64,000 nt of DNA, taken from assembly GCA_025463215.1 (NCBI GenBank), contig JAOBWF010000245.1, forward strand, positions 1 to 64,000, in the 5' to 3' direction. The stretch's first letter is position 1; each line of letters starts with the position of its first letter. Below the pieces are notes generated by a model. The model was given only the letters and a program-made list of their open reading frames with translations, searched no databases and was not told the DNA's origin. Origin of the DNA: Acidobacteriota bacterium (GTDB lineage Bacteria; Acidobacteriota; Vicinamibacteria; Vicinamibacterales; CAVVIG01). Made by a program: the position numbers and the translations under genes. Below are positions 54,610 to 63,495 of this stretch, piece by piece.

Positions 54610-55476
54610 ATGAACAGCAAACGTGCTGCCCCGCTCCTGACGCCGCTATTCCTCGTCGCTATTGCGCTGGGCGTCACGGCGCAGGAGCTCAGCCTTCCCT
54701 CCACCCCCAGTTCGGTCAAGTTCGCCGCCATCGGCGATACCGGCTCTGGAGACAGGGAGCAATTTGAGGTCGCCAATCAGATGGCGGCGTTTCGCGCGAA
54801 ATTCCCGTTCGACTTCGTCATCATGCTGGGCGACAACATCTACGGCGAGCAGGGCGCGACGGACCTCGCCAGGAAGTTCTCGCAGCCGTACAAGGCGCTG
54901 CTCGACGCCGGCGTCAGGTTTTACGCCACACTCGGCAACCACGATGATCCCGTCAACCGTCAGTACCCGCTGTGGAACATGGGCGGACAGCTGTACTACA
55001 CCTATGCGACGAAGAACGTCCGGTTCTTCGCGCTCGACAGCAACAAGGTCGATCAGAAGGAGCTGGCGTGGCTCGAGAACGCGCTGAAGAGCGCGCAGGA
55101 GGACTGGAAGATCTGCTATTTCCATCACCCGCTGTATTCGGACGGGGCTACGCACGGATCCGCCGTCGACATCCGTGTGGTGCTCGAACCGCTGTTCGTC
55201 ACCTATGGCGTCAACGTCGTCTTTGCCGGTCACGACCACATCTATGAGCGCATCACGCCCCAGAAGGGGATTTATCACTTCGTCGAGGGCGCCTCAGGGC
55301 AGCTGCGAAAGGGCGATGCCAGGCGCTCGGCGATGAACGCGAAGTCCTTCGATCAGGACATGAGTTTCATGGTTGTGGAAATCGCCGCAGACCAGATGTC
55401 ATTCCAGGTCGTCTCCCGCATCGGAACGACGGTTGATTCAGGAGTCATTCAGCGCCAATCCCGGCCGGCGCGATGA
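54610..55476 (+). CDS. Calcineurin-like metallophosphoesterase (purple acid phosphatase type)
   Basis: 288 residues, exported (PLLTPLFLVAIALGVTAQ). The metal-binding motifs appear in order: AAIGDTGSGD, MLGDNIYG, TLGNHDD, CYFHHPLYS and VFAGHDHIYER. This order and length match periplasmic acid phosphatases of the tartrate-resistant group. Third gene of a run after the kinase-like and DUF4956 proteins, so a phosphate-transfer pathway in the envelope is conceivable. No clear Shine-Dalgarno sequence; the start is chosen at the signal peptide. Confidence 0.92.
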   Translation: MNSKRAAPLLTPLFLVAIALGVTAQELSLPSTPSSVKFAAIGDTGSGDREQFEVANQMAAFRAKFPFDFVIMLGDNIYGEQGATDLARKFSQPYKALLDAGVRFYATLGNHDDPVNRQYPLWNMGGQLYYTYATKNVRFFALDSNKVDQKELAWLENALKSAQEDWKICYFHHPLYSDGATHGSAVDIRVVLEPLFVTYGVNVVFAGHDHIYERITPQKGIYHFVEGASGQLRKGDARRSAMNAKSFDQDMSFMVVEIAADQMSFQVVSRIGTTVDSGVIQRQSRPAR

Positions 55477-55489
55477 GAAGCGTGTTCCG

Positions 55490-56641
55490 ATGAGTCACAC
55501 GGGAATGAAACCTGAGAAGCGACGGATGTCGGGACTGATCCTCGACTATTTGATCGCGCTGCCAGTTGGCTGCGTGGCGGCGCTGGTCTGGGCCAATACG
55601 TGGTCGGAGAGTTACTACCGATTCGCGCACGCCGCGGCCTTTGCCGTGAACGACGTCGGCATGGCATTCTTCTTTGCGCTGATCACCAAAGAAGTGGCGG
55701 AGGCCACCGTGCCGGGGGGAGCCCTTCACCCGTGGCGCCGTGCGGCGCTGCCCATCGCGGCCGCTATCGGCAGCGTGATCGCGTCGATCGCGATCTATCT
55801 GACCGTCGCCCACTATGTCGGTGAGCACATGCTCGAGGGCGGATGGGTCGCGGCCTGTGCGATTGATATCCCGGGCACGTACGTCATTGCCCGGTTGATC
55901 TTCGGGCGGCATGCGGCGGTGCCGTTTCTCCTCTTGCTGGCGATTTCCGCCGATGCGATCGGTCTGGCGGCCGTCGCCGTGCTTCACCCGGTTGGCGATG
56001 CGCATCCGGTGACCGGTGTCGCGCTGATGGCCGTCGCCGTCGGTGCCGCCGCGTCCTTGCGCTATCAGTGGCGCGTCAAGAATTTCTGGCTGTACCTGAT
56101 CGGTCCGGGCGTCGTGTCGTGGTGGGCGCTCTTCCTGGGCGGCGTTCATCCGGCGCTGGCGTTGGTGCCGATCGTTCCGTTCTTTCCGCATGGGAGACAC
56201 GACCGCGGCCTGATGGTCGAACCGGCGGCGCAGGCGCACGACACGATGACACTGTTCGAGCGCTGGTGGCAGCTGCCTGTTGAGGGGGTGCTCTTGCTGT
56301 TCGGGCTGGTCAACGCCGGCGTCCCGCTCCACGGACTCGAGGAAGGTATGTGGGCGATCCCGAGTGCGGCGCTCGGCCGGCCGGTCGGGATCGTTGTCGC
56401 TGCCGGGGTGGCGATCGCCGCGGGGCTCCACTTCCCGCAGCGCGTCGGCTGGCGGGAACTCGTGGTGATCGGATGCACGGCCACCATCGGCCTCGTCTTC
56501 GCGTTGTTCTTTGCAACGGCCGTGATGCCCTTGGGAGTGATCCTGCTGGAGCTGAAAATGGGCGCGCTCGTCACCGTCGCTGGAGCTGCGCTGGCGTTCG
56601 CTGCGGCTGCGGCGCTCAGGGTTGGACGATTCTCCCGCTGA
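55490..56641 (+). CDS. NhaA-family Na+/H+ antiporter homologue with altered DD motif
   Basis: 383 residues, the length of NhaA, with about 12 helices. It has ALVWANTWSESYYRF, FFFALITKEVAEATVPGGAL and HPWRRAALPI blocks typical of the family. TM4 keeps Asp in CAIDIPGTY. In TM5 the expected Asp pair (D163/D164 in E. coli, AIxDD) reads LLAISADAIG, so the first Asp is Ala. Both are important for transport in studied NhaA, so activity may be lost or changed. ATG 55490, 13 bp after the phosphoesterase. Confidence 0.85.
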   Translation: MSHTGMKPEKRRMSGLILDYLIALPVGCVAALVWANTWSESYYRFAHAAAFAVNDVGMAFFFALITKEVAEATVPGGALHPWRRAALPIAAAIGSVIASIAIYLTVAHYVGEHMLEGGWVAACAIDIPGTYVIARLIFGRHAAVPFLLLLAISADAIGLAAVAVLHPVGDAHPVTGVALMAVAVGAAASLRYQWRVKNFWLYLIGPGVVSWWALFLGGVHPALALVPIVPFFPHGRHDRGLMVEPAAQAHDTMTLFERWWQLPVEGVLLLFGLVNAGVPLHGLEEGMWAIPSAALGRPVGIVVAAGVAIAAGLHFPQRVGWRELVVIGCTATIGLVFALFFATAVMPLGVILLELKMGALVTVAGAALAFAAAAALRVGRFSR

Positions 56642-56660
56642 GGCCCGAAGATACAGCGGC

Positions 56661-57580
56661 TCACGCCACGGGCTGGGTCGGCAGCCCGGCCTCCTGCCAC
56701 GCCTGAAAACCCCCGTGCAGTGCCCGCACGCGTGTGAAGCCGCGGTCCAGAAGTACACGCGCCAAACTGGCGCTCGAGGCCTCGCTCGGTCACGTGCAAT
56801 AGAGAATGATCTCCGTATCGAGCGGCACCGTGTGGACATGGCTCTCGAATTCACCCGGTGGGATGCGCCGCGCCCCTGGGACCATTTGCGCCGACCCGCT
56901 GAACGCCTGCTCGCTTCGCAGGTCGATCACCAGGACCTCCGGTGGCTCTGAGGCGAGCAGTCTTTGCAGTTCGGCGATCTCGACGCGCGCGACGGAATCG
57001 TGGCGCACGAGCCGGCGCCTCTCGTACAGCTTCCACCAGACGAAGGCCAACACGGCGGCGGCTCCGAGCACCTCAAGAGCACGCTGCGTACGCATCACGT
57101 GCGGAAGCACACGTGTGCCGAACACGAGTCCGGACATGACGGCGGCTGCCGAGCAGGTCATCGACGCGGCGCCGTCGATCGCCGCAAATTGTACGGGAGA
57201 CATGCGGAGGATCCCGGCGAGCGGCGCCACCATCAGGCTGAGGCCTGGGATGAACTTAGCGGCGGCGACGGTCAGGGCCGGGCGCCGGCGGAAACGGCGC
57301 TCTGCCCGTCCGACGCACGCGTCTGGGTTGAGCGACAGGCGGCAGAGCAGTCCCAGCACCCGCCGACCCTGGATCCGCCCCACGGCATACCAGATCAGAT
57401 CCCCGATCCAGAAGCCGCACGCGCTTCAATCACGAACGGCACGGCGGAAAACCGATACTCGGCGGCGATGCTCCCCGCGAGCAACAACACAGGGAACGCC
57501 GGCACGGGCGCGCCGAGACTCTCGAGAAACGAAGCGGCGCATACAACAACGAGACCCCGAGTAAGCAGTAGGTTGAGCAC
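56661..57580 (-). pseudogene. Broken DedA-rhodanese fusion
   Basis: From GTG 57580 the frame reads a DedA N-terminus (SFLESLGAPVPAFPVLLLAG). It is lost near 57420 and resumes in another frame with CGFWIGDLIWYAVGRIQGRR, membrane helices and a rhodanese domain (PPEVLVIDLRSEQAFSG ... ARRIPPGEF). At 56789-56787 a TGA interrupts ILYCT-stop-PSEASSASLARVLL where relatives carry a second Cys. The frame then continues to RALHGGFQAWQEAGLPTQPVA and a stop at 56661. One frameshift plus one nonsense codon. Intact versions are DedA membrane proteins fused to a sulfurtransferase domain. Confidence 0.8.
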
Positions 57581-57889
57581 CCTTCACTATTTCTATTCAA
57601 GATGCCGGGCGGATCATAGACCAAGGGCCGTCACGACGCGCTCCGTGACCCAACGTGGCGCTTTCGCCAGGGCACCGTCTGGTGTTCAATGCGAGACAGC
57701 GCCCGGCGTCTCCATTCGCTACCTTGCGAAGGTGCTGAGCCGCCTTTCATATCCGACGGTGACATGCCGCGCGGAGCGCAATACTCTGCATCAGACACTC
57801 CGCGTCACCCCCGCAGTGGAGGCAGGCATCGCGGATCACGTCTGGTCGATTGAGGAAATTGTCGGACTGTTCGACTGACAAGAGGCAGT
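57581..57889 (+). pseudogene. Transposase C-terminal scrap (IS1-like)
   Basis: The last part of this stretch (about 57780-57878) reads NTLHQTLRVTPAVEAGIADHVWSIEEIVGLFD and stop, a C-terminus I associate with IS1-type transposases. Upstream pieces such as SIRYLAKVLSRLSYP are in the same frame but not continuous with a transposase core. GC content begins to fall here. Confidence 0.45.
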
Positions 57890-58102
57890 ATGACGAACTC
57901 TGCTACATCTCAGCGTTCTTCCAGGTCCCGTTATGGGTTCCAGTACTGGACGATTATTCTCGCTCTGAACCTGATAGCGGCCTTCAAGGGCGAGGAACTG
58001 GACAAGATCCTCTTCGTTGATGGCCTAATTGTCGCGGTATTCGGCACCGCCGCCATAGTGACGCGCATCTGGCCGAATCGGTTTCGCCGAGATTCACACT
58101 GA
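57890..58102 (+). CDS. Small membrane protein, hypothetical
   Basis: 70 residues. A polar Ser/Arg-rich start, then YWTIILALNLIAAFKG and ILFVDGLIVAVFGTAAIVTRIWP, two probable spans, and a basic tail. AGAGGCAG lies before the ATG. Family not recognised. Its 3' end is 45 bp from the insertion element. Confidence 0.5.
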   Translation: MTNSATSQRSSRSRYGFQYWTIILALNLIAAFKGEELDKILFVDGLIVAVFGTAAIVTRIWPNRFRRDSH

Positions 58103-58146
58103 CCCATTACCTCGGTTTGCCCCTCTTGTTCGCTCATTTCATTCCG

Positions 58147-58848
58147 ACGTCCCCCCGTCTTCAGTAGCAGATCGGTTTAGAGTCCGGCGGTGACTATACT
58201 CCGTGCCTGGCGATCGGCGAACGGCACCTTCTTGCGCCGCCGGCGCTTCACTTGGAGCCGCGCCTCGGCGTAGCGGCGATCGACGCGTTTGTGATTCGCT
58301 GGCTCGCCCGCCTGCCGTAGCTTCAAATAGATCATCCCGGCGCCGTAGCGGCGATGGCGGTGGGCGAGGGCGACGATCCGCGCGCGAAGCGTGGCATTCT
58401 GATCAGGCGCCGGGACGTACCGCAGCGACGAGGCGCTCATGCCGACGACCGTCAACGCCGAGCGCTCGCTCAACCCGCGCCTGACCCTCTCCCGCACCAC
58501 CTCGCGCCGGACTGGTGCGGTCACCATTTGTTTCGCAGGACCTCGCGGGTGACCTCGTGTTCCAACAGCGAGTCGGCCAGCAGCCGTTTCAGCCGACCAT
58601 TCTCGGTCTCGAGCTCCTTCAGGCGCTTCGCGTCCGAGGCGCTCATCCCGCCGTACTTGCTGCGCCAGAGCGTAATAGCTGCCGTCGGAGAACCCGTGTT
58701 TCCGGCAGAGGTCCTTGACCGGGATGCCCGCGTCAGCCTCTTTGAGGAACCCGACGATCTGCGCTTCGGTGAATCGTTTCTTCATCGTCCGACCCTTTCG
58801 CTAAGGCCGGACTCTAAAGCAGATCGCTACTCAAAACCGGGGGGACGT
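58147..58848 (-). mobile_element. Internally deleted IS3-family element with intact ends
   Basis: A 694-bp element (58151-58844) flanked by ACGT on both sides (58147-58150, 58845-58848), which fits a 4-bp target duplication as made by the IS407 group. The ends are imperfect inverted repeats of about 40 bp: CCCCCCG outermost and TTTAGAGTCCGGC inside, both present in the two arms. It carries orfA and the start of orfB but lacks the DDE catalytic domain, so it can move only if a related transposase acts in trans. Confidence 0.85.
58177..58785 (-). pseudogene. IS3 OrfA/OrfB remnant
   Basis: From 58785 the frame reads MKKRFTEAQIVGFLKEADAG and CRKHGFSDGSYYA, an IS3 OrfA helix-turn-helix. A one-base insertion then shifts the frame; the expected continuation (WRSKYGGMSASDAKRLKELE, then LLADSLLEHEVTREVL) is in the next frame. 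The N-terminal part of OrfB follows (RREVVRERVRRGLSERSALTVVG, HRRYGAGMIYLKLRQAG) and stops before the integrase core. Confidence 0.85.
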
Positions 58849-58892
58849 TGGGAGAACACGACGAGGACGGCTAGGAGTAGTACGCGCTTCAT
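58849..58892 (-). pseudogene. Start of a secreted protein cut by the IS
   Basis: ATG at 58892 gives MKRVLLLAVLVVFSQ, a signal-peptide-like start, and runs directly into the IS end. If the element and one ACGT are removed the frame stays open to 57931, but that stretch is antisense to the small membrane gene, so the original gene is uncertain. Confidence 0.35.
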
Positions 58893-58929
58893 CGAACCAT
58901 CCTTTTGATGCACGGACTCATCACCCTGC

Positions 58930-59436
58930 TTACTTAACCGACTTCTTAGCGTCGTCGTCTTGGTAGGTGACCTTTTTACCAGAGCGCGTCTCAACGATCG
59001 GGATGGTTGAACGCACGATGTCCTTGCCGAGTTCAATGACGGCGACCTGGTCTTTGTCGTCGCCATCCTTGAAGCCGATCGTGAGATAGTGATTTTTCTT
59101 TTTCGAGAACAGCGTGAGGAGTCCGAGAGGTCCGAGAAGAATCGAGTAACCGATCGCGGCGCCCACGCGTCGGCCGACTTTCTGCCCGAACTCCAAATCG
59201 ATAATCTTGTCGTACGGAATGGACATTGATTTGCCGACGAACGGCTTATCGTTTGCGGTGAACCCGAGTGCGGCGACGCTCGCCGTGTCCAGCTTGCCCT
59301 CGACCGGATCCTTGGCACCATTGAAGGCTTCGACCGTGCCCCCAAAATACGCGGCGTTCTTCGACCCGACCGAGGCGAGCGCAATTGACGGCGCGAGCAT
59401 GGTGGCGACAATAGCCGCGGCGATCACTCTTTTCAT
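58930..59436 (-). CDS. Secreted protein of unknown function
   Basis: 168 residues from ATG 59436 (GGAGAA seven bases before). Signal peptide VIAAAIVATMLAPSIALA. Mature region: KNAAYFGGTVEAF, FVGKSMSIPYDKIIDLEFGQKVGRRVGAAIG, a hydrophobic ILLGPLGLLTLFS, then KKKNHYLTIGFKDGDDKDQVAVIELGK. The layout suggests a PH- or Sm-like small beta-barrel with one membrane segment. I know similar hypothetical proteins from Acidobacteria, but no function. Confidence 0.75.
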   Translation of the reverse strand: MKRVIAAAIVATMLAPSIALASVGSKNAAYFGGTVEAFNGAKDPVEGKLDTASVAALGFTANDKPFVGKSMSIPYDKIIDLEFGQKVGRRVGAAIGYSILLGPLGLLTLFSKKKNHYLTIGFKDGDDKDQVAVIELGKDIVRSTIPIVETRSGKKVTYQDDDAKKSVK

Positions 59437-59871
59437 TTCGGGTTCTCCAGAGGAGCGCGGAGTCTGCACCCACCTCTGCAATAAGTCAATGTGCGATATT
59501 GGTCCTACTGTGCGTTTTTGACCCCGCAGCACGTTTGCGACCGCGGCGCGTGCGATCCACTGACGGGATCTTTGCCAGTTGGCCGGCACGCTCATGATCC
59601 ACGACCCAGTGACGGCTTGGGACGTTACATTGAAGTCGAATGTGCAGAGCGGACCGAGTATCCGACTAGACGGCGATCCGAGCGTCAGGGGCGAAGAGCC
59701 CGAATCCAAGAACGAATCGGCACGACATCACAGACCGCAAGACAGCCGTGAGAGGATCCAGATTGCCTGAGCACGCGACTACTATTCGGGCCAGCCAGTT
59801 GGTGGCTCGCTGACTCCACCAGAAATCGGTGAATGCTACCTCGAGTTGGCCATACTGACGTCAACAGGATT
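59437..59871. other. Intergenic region, no gene seen
   Basis: Divergent space between the secreted protein and the following small protein. Only short overlapping frames occur, none with a start signal. It must contain promoters for both flanking genes; none stands out. Confidence 0.4.
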
Positions 59872-60333
59872 ATGGGTGCTTTAATAAGCGTGAGAATTAT
59901 GATCGCATCTCTCGCCGCTGTTGCTTTCATTGCGCAACAGCCCGATGACGAGTGGCTTGCGTTGCGGAATGCCGCGAAAGGCGCGACGGTGGTCGTGCGC
60001 ACCGACAAGGGTGAAAGCGTGCAGGGACGGGTTGTCAGCGTGGATCAGAATCTCATAGTGATCGGCGATCCGCCTTTTCGGAGCTCCATTCCGAGAATCC
60101 AGGTCTGCCGCGTAACGTCCGGTTCGGTTGGCGGGCGGCTGAGTCGCGCCGGCCTGATCGCCGTGGTCGCGGGCGTGGGGTACTTTGTGGGCAAGCTGCT
60201 AGCTGGCGTCACCGACGATCCTCGCAATCACGCCGGAGGAATTATTGGAGGCGGACTGGGTGCCTTGATCGGTTCCGCGATTCCGCTGCGAGAACGCATG
60301 TTGTATGTGGCGCCAGGGTGCCCGACAACATGA
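59872..60333 (+). CDS. Secreted/membrane protein with glycine-zipper end, paralogue 1
   Basis: 153 residues from ATG 59872 (or 144 from ATG 59899, which fits the signal-like IASLAAVAFIAQQ better). A small beta region follows (GATVVVRTDKGESVQGRVVSVDQNLIVIG), then hydrophobic SRAGLIAVVAGVGYFVGKLLAG and a glycine-zipper GGIIGGGLGALIGSAIP. The arrangement resembles the next gene, so the two look like a duplicated pair. Function unknown. Confidence 0.6.
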   Translation: MGALISVRIMIASLAAVAFIAQQPDDEWLALRNAAKGATVVVRTDKGESVQGRVVSVDQNLIVIGDPPFRSSIPRIQVCRVTSGSVGGRLSRAGLIAVVAGVGYFVGKLLAGVTDDPRNHAGGIIGGGLGALIGSAIPLRERMLYVAPGCPTT

Positions 60334-60400
60334 GCCTGAAACGCAACGAACTCAAAGCGACAAGGTGTTCAGTGTCGGACGGAGCCAGAGGAATGCGCGA

Positions 60401-60925
60401 ATGCACCGCTTAGTGGTGATCTTCCTGATTACAAGCGTAACAGCGGAGCCCCTCGCCTTCGGTGATGAACTGCAGCGCCAGAGAGCATCGTTCAGCGACA
60501 CGGTCGGCGTTTCTGTGAGCCAGGGCAGCAACGAGGATTGGATGCGCCTTGATCGACTCTATGGATCTCCAGTTCGTGTTCGCCAGGTGTCCGGTTCGGA
60601 TGTAACGGGTCAGCTGACGTCCACCTCTTCTGACGCCCTTGTGATCGGGTCGAAAAAAGGGTCACGCTCGCTTCGAAAGGCCGACATTTGTAAAGTGACG
60701 ATCCGCGAACGGGATCAATCGAGAACGATCGGGTGGATCGTGGGGTTGACGCTCGTCGGCCTAGTCTTTGGTATCCTCAACACTCATGTTAATGAAGGTG
60801 CGCGGTCACCAGCTTTATTTGCCGTGATCGGCGCAGGCATCGGTGCGCTGGTGGGTGTGTCACCAAATCAACGGTCAGTCTACGAGAACGCCGCGCTCTG
60901 TACGTCACGGCAACATGCACCCTGA
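60401..60925 (+). CDS. Secreted/membrane protein with glycine-rich end, paralogue 2
   Basis: 174 residues from ATG 60401. Signal peptide LVVIFLITSVTAEPLAFG. Then SPVRVRQVSGSDVTGQLTSTSSDALVIGSKKGSRSLRKADICKV, comparable with the beta region of the preceding gene, followed by RTIGWIVGLTLVGLVFGIL and ALFAVIGAGIGALVGVSPNQR. Same plan and similar ending as the gene before it, 67 bp upstream. Function unknown. Confidence 0.6.
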   Translation: MHRLVVIFLITSVTAEPLAFGDELQRQRASFSDTVGVSVSQGSNEDWMRLDRLYGSPVRVRQVSGSDVTGQLTSTSSDALVIGSKKGSRSLRKADICKVTIRERDQSRTIGWIVGLTLVGLVFGILNTHVNEGARSPALFAVIGAGIGALVGVSPNQRSVYENAALCTSRQHAP

Positions 60926-61377
60926 CCGACGCAGGCCGCGCGGAAAGGGCCGTCGGCTGGGGGACAAATGCTTCTCGACCGGCACCGCCGCGCGGATTAC
61001 CAAGATACCCGGCAAGATCGCACGCCGATCGCCGTCGATGCAAGCGGAGGTCGACATCCTTCGCGCCCGCGCGCGACCACAAATTCAACCCGCTCGGCGT
61101 CCGTGGCAACCACGCCTGTAATCCGACGTTCACCGGTCTAACGTGCGAAGCGCGCGCCTGGGCGCGCCCGCAGGATGCGCCGTCGTCCAGACATTCGGTA
61201 TTTCCGCTTCGACCTAGTCTGCGGTGTTCTTGGGCGAACCACCGCGGAGTGGCCAATCCATTGGCCCGGGTACAATCTGCATAGACATTCGCCGCACTCA
61301 CTTGATTGCGACTCCCCGCATGCATCGTGTGCATGCGCGCGGAAAAGGTGGGCGGCAGGTGGGCAGGGTGCTGCTTG
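60926..61377. other. Gene-poor stretch
   Basis: 452 bp without a credible gene. Both strands carry Arg-rich overlapping frames without initiation signals. A GC-rich inverted segment (GCGCGCGCCTGGGCGCGCCC, 61149-61168) may act as a hairpin. Confidence 0.35.
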
Positions 61378-62640
61378 CTATGCGCTCGCTGGCTCTCGCA
61401 ATCGCAATGCCTCGAGGCCAACAACCTGGGTGATAGAGCCCACCACGAATATCCAACACAGGGCCGCCACCCATCCCACCAGGGCGGTAACAACGAACGC
61501 CCACAAAAAGTGTCCGGTTCGTTCGACAACCACCCCGGTGACCAGCGGGGCAAGAATGCCACCGAAACTTCCAACGAAAGCCTGCAAACTCGCCCACGTG
61601 CCAGCCAACTGTTGTCCGGCAAGGGTCTGAGAAACGGCCCAGTAGTGGGGGGTCGCCAGACCGAGGGTGACGCCGGAACCGAGAAGTAGCACCACACACG
61701 TTCGGTCGGCGGAGACCGCCGCAAGCACAAGCAAGACCCCGGCGCAGGTAAGGCCGACCCCGAGGAAGGTCTTGCGCACCAGCGTCGGTGTCGCCCCCGA
61801 CGCGATCCACCGGTCAGAGTATCGACCGGAGGTGAGGGAACTGATCGCTTTTAGGACAAAGAGAATGCCACCGATTTCCCCAGTCGCCACAAGAGAGAAG
61901 TGCCGCTCGTGTGCTAGATAGAATGGTAGCCAAGTTACCAGCAGATAAAGAATGTAGTTCGCTCCAAAAAGGCCGACGAAGGTGCCCCACGCGGAGCGGT
62001 GCCTTAGAACGCTTAGAATGCCCGATCTCGTTACGCGGTGCGCAGCGTCAATTTTGGCGTCGCGCGGCCGCCACCGTAACCAGAACGGTACCCATGCGAG
62101 GCTGATCAGACCAAGGAGCAAAAAGAACGGCCGCCAGCCGAATTGTGCAATCAGCATTCCTCCCGCGAATGTGGCGACCGCTGGTCCGCTCGCTTGTCCC
62201 GCGCCGATGATCGCGTTCGCTAAGCCACGGTGTTGCTCACGAAAATGAGCGGCGAGAATTTTGCTATACGCCGGATACGCAACGGACTCGCCAATCCCAA
62301 GAATCATCCGAGCGACCAGCAGCGCCGTGAACCCGTGCAGAACGCCGGTCACACTGGTCGCCGCAGACCACAGCACAAACCCGATTGCCAGAATCCACGT
62401 CACGTCAAACCGATCAATCAACCACCCCACTGGGAGTAGGCACAGCGTATTCGCCCAAAAAAACGAGGACAGCATGACCCCGAGCTGTGCCGCCGACAGA
62501 TGTATTTCCTCTTTGATCATGGGTGCAGCGATAGCAAGATTGCCGCGGTCAACAAAATTGATAAAGACCGAAATCGTTAGGAGCGCCAGAATCCGCCAAG
62601 GCGGTTTCGAAATCTGGGGGCTGACGCTTGGCAGGAACAT
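61378..62640 (-). CDS. MFS transporter (anion:cation symporter-like)
   Basis: 420 residues with 12 predicted helices. FINFVDRGNLAIAAPMIKEEIHLSAAQLGVMLSSFFWANTL-type motifs and VGWLIDRF (loop 2-3 MFS motif) place it with ACS-family carriers for sugar acids or organic anions. ARMILGIGESVAYPAYSKILAAHFREQHRG is the second conserved block. Substrate unknown. Isolated, in the lower-GC segment. Confidence 0.88.
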   Translation of the reverse strand: MFLPSVSPQISKPPWRILALLTISVFINFVDRGNLAIAAPMIKEEIHLSAAQLGVMLSSFFWANTLCLLPVGWLIDRFDVTWILAIGFVLWSAATSVTGVLHGFTALLVARMILGIGESVAYPAYSKILAAHFREQHRGLANAIIGAGQASGPAVATFAGGMLIAQFGWRPFFLLLGLISLAWVPFWLRWRPRDAKIDAAHRVTRSGILSVLRHRSAWGTFVGLFGANYILYLLVTWLPFYLAHERHFSLVATGEIGGILFVLKAISSLTSGRYSDRWIASGATPTLVRKTFLGVGLTCAGVLLVLAAVSADRTCVVLLLGSGVTLGLATPHYWAVSQTLAGQQLAGTWASLQAFVGSFGGILAPLVTGVVVERTGHFLWAFVVTALVGWVAALCWIFVVGSITQVVGLEALRLREPASA

Positions 62641-62756
62641 CGTGCGGAGTGTAGCACCGGCTGATAGGCGCGACGGCCGACGAACTTTCGTCCATATGCC
62701 GTCGTGGCCGCGGACCGCAGGTTAGTCGGTGCCTTCTGCGACTAGGTAATTTGTCT

Positions 62757-63011
62757 TCACAAACCCAAACGATGCGAGTTCCTTCTCAGCCCGACCGAGA
62801 TGCCAACAGTTGCGCCAAGCGGAATCCCAAGCACAAAGGCGATAGGGTTGTTGGACAGGATGCCGGTCGCCAGACTAACAACCACGGTTCCTAGACAGGC
62901 TCCAACGACCGCGCCAACCACAGCGTTAAAAGTGCGCGAGTGTTTCGGCGGCTGGCAAACATGCGACTCGCCATCGAGGTAGGCAATTCCGCACTCAGCG
63001 CACACAGGCAT
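62757..63011 (-). CDS. Small zinc-ribbon membrane protein
   Basis: 84 residues. The N-terminus MPVCAECGIAYLDGESHVC has two Cys pairs' worth of ligands (CAEC plus HVC), then NAVVGAVVGACLGTVVVSLA and PIAFVLGIPLGATVGISVGL, two glycine-rich spans. Function unknown. Confidence 0.6.
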   Translation of the reverse strand: MPVCAECGIAYLDGESHVCQPPKHSRTFNAVVGAVVGACLGTVVVSLATGILSNNPIAFVLGIPLGATVGISVGLRRNSHRLGL

Positions 63012-63215
63012 AACTTATCTCTAATGCTTCTTAGATGCTGGCATTTATGTCGTTCTGCGTTGATAGCACTGACGACTCGGACGAAGTCTAGCCGTCTTGC
63101 GGGGCACAGCGCGTTGACCATGCTAATGCTTTCGGGAGCCGCTGAAGATCTCACGCCTTCTGATCATCGCTATACGCTGGCGGTTCGACGCCGGCGCGTC
63201 ACCCGCCCCGCAAAA

Positions 63216-63495
63216 CTAGTACGGCGTAATAGTCACGAAGCGACATGCGATCTCGGTTTCCGTTCGGTCTTTCCGAGCTGCAGTTGACTCACGTGCGTCA
63301 CGTGAGTCCACCCCCATTGCGCCCACCGCAGCCGGCGTTCGATCCTGCAGGCTGCTGTGTGGGCGGACGTGATTGTAGTCCTGGCGCCAGGCGTCGAGCA
63401 CGCGCTGCGCTTCGGTCGTTGAGCCGAAGACGTGGGCATTCAGGCATTCATCGCGCAGCCGCCCATTGAAGCTCTCGATGAAGGCGTTCTCCACT
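63216..63495 (-). pseudogene. IS3 transposase OrfB C-terminal fragment
   Basis: Reads VENAFIESFNGRLRDECLNA, EAQRVLDAWRQDYNHVRPHSSL and DRTPAAVG, the end of an IS3 DDE transposase with its last catalytic Glu in the ESFNGR block. The upstream catalytic core is missing: the reading frame passes straight into a host membrane gene at about 63495. The C-terminal tail (to 63216) is longer than usual. Confidence 0.85.

Noticed and set aside
56787-56789. Selenocysteine codon in the rhodanese domain
   Set aside because: Not accepted as the main reading because the same gene carries an independent frameshift; kept as a testable side point in the findings.
57931-58137. 68-codon minus-strand frame that would continue the signal-peptide ORF after IS removal
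   Set aside because: It is antisense to the small membrane gene at 57890, whose hydrophobic pattern looks more gene-like; in-frame continuation over this length can occur by chance.
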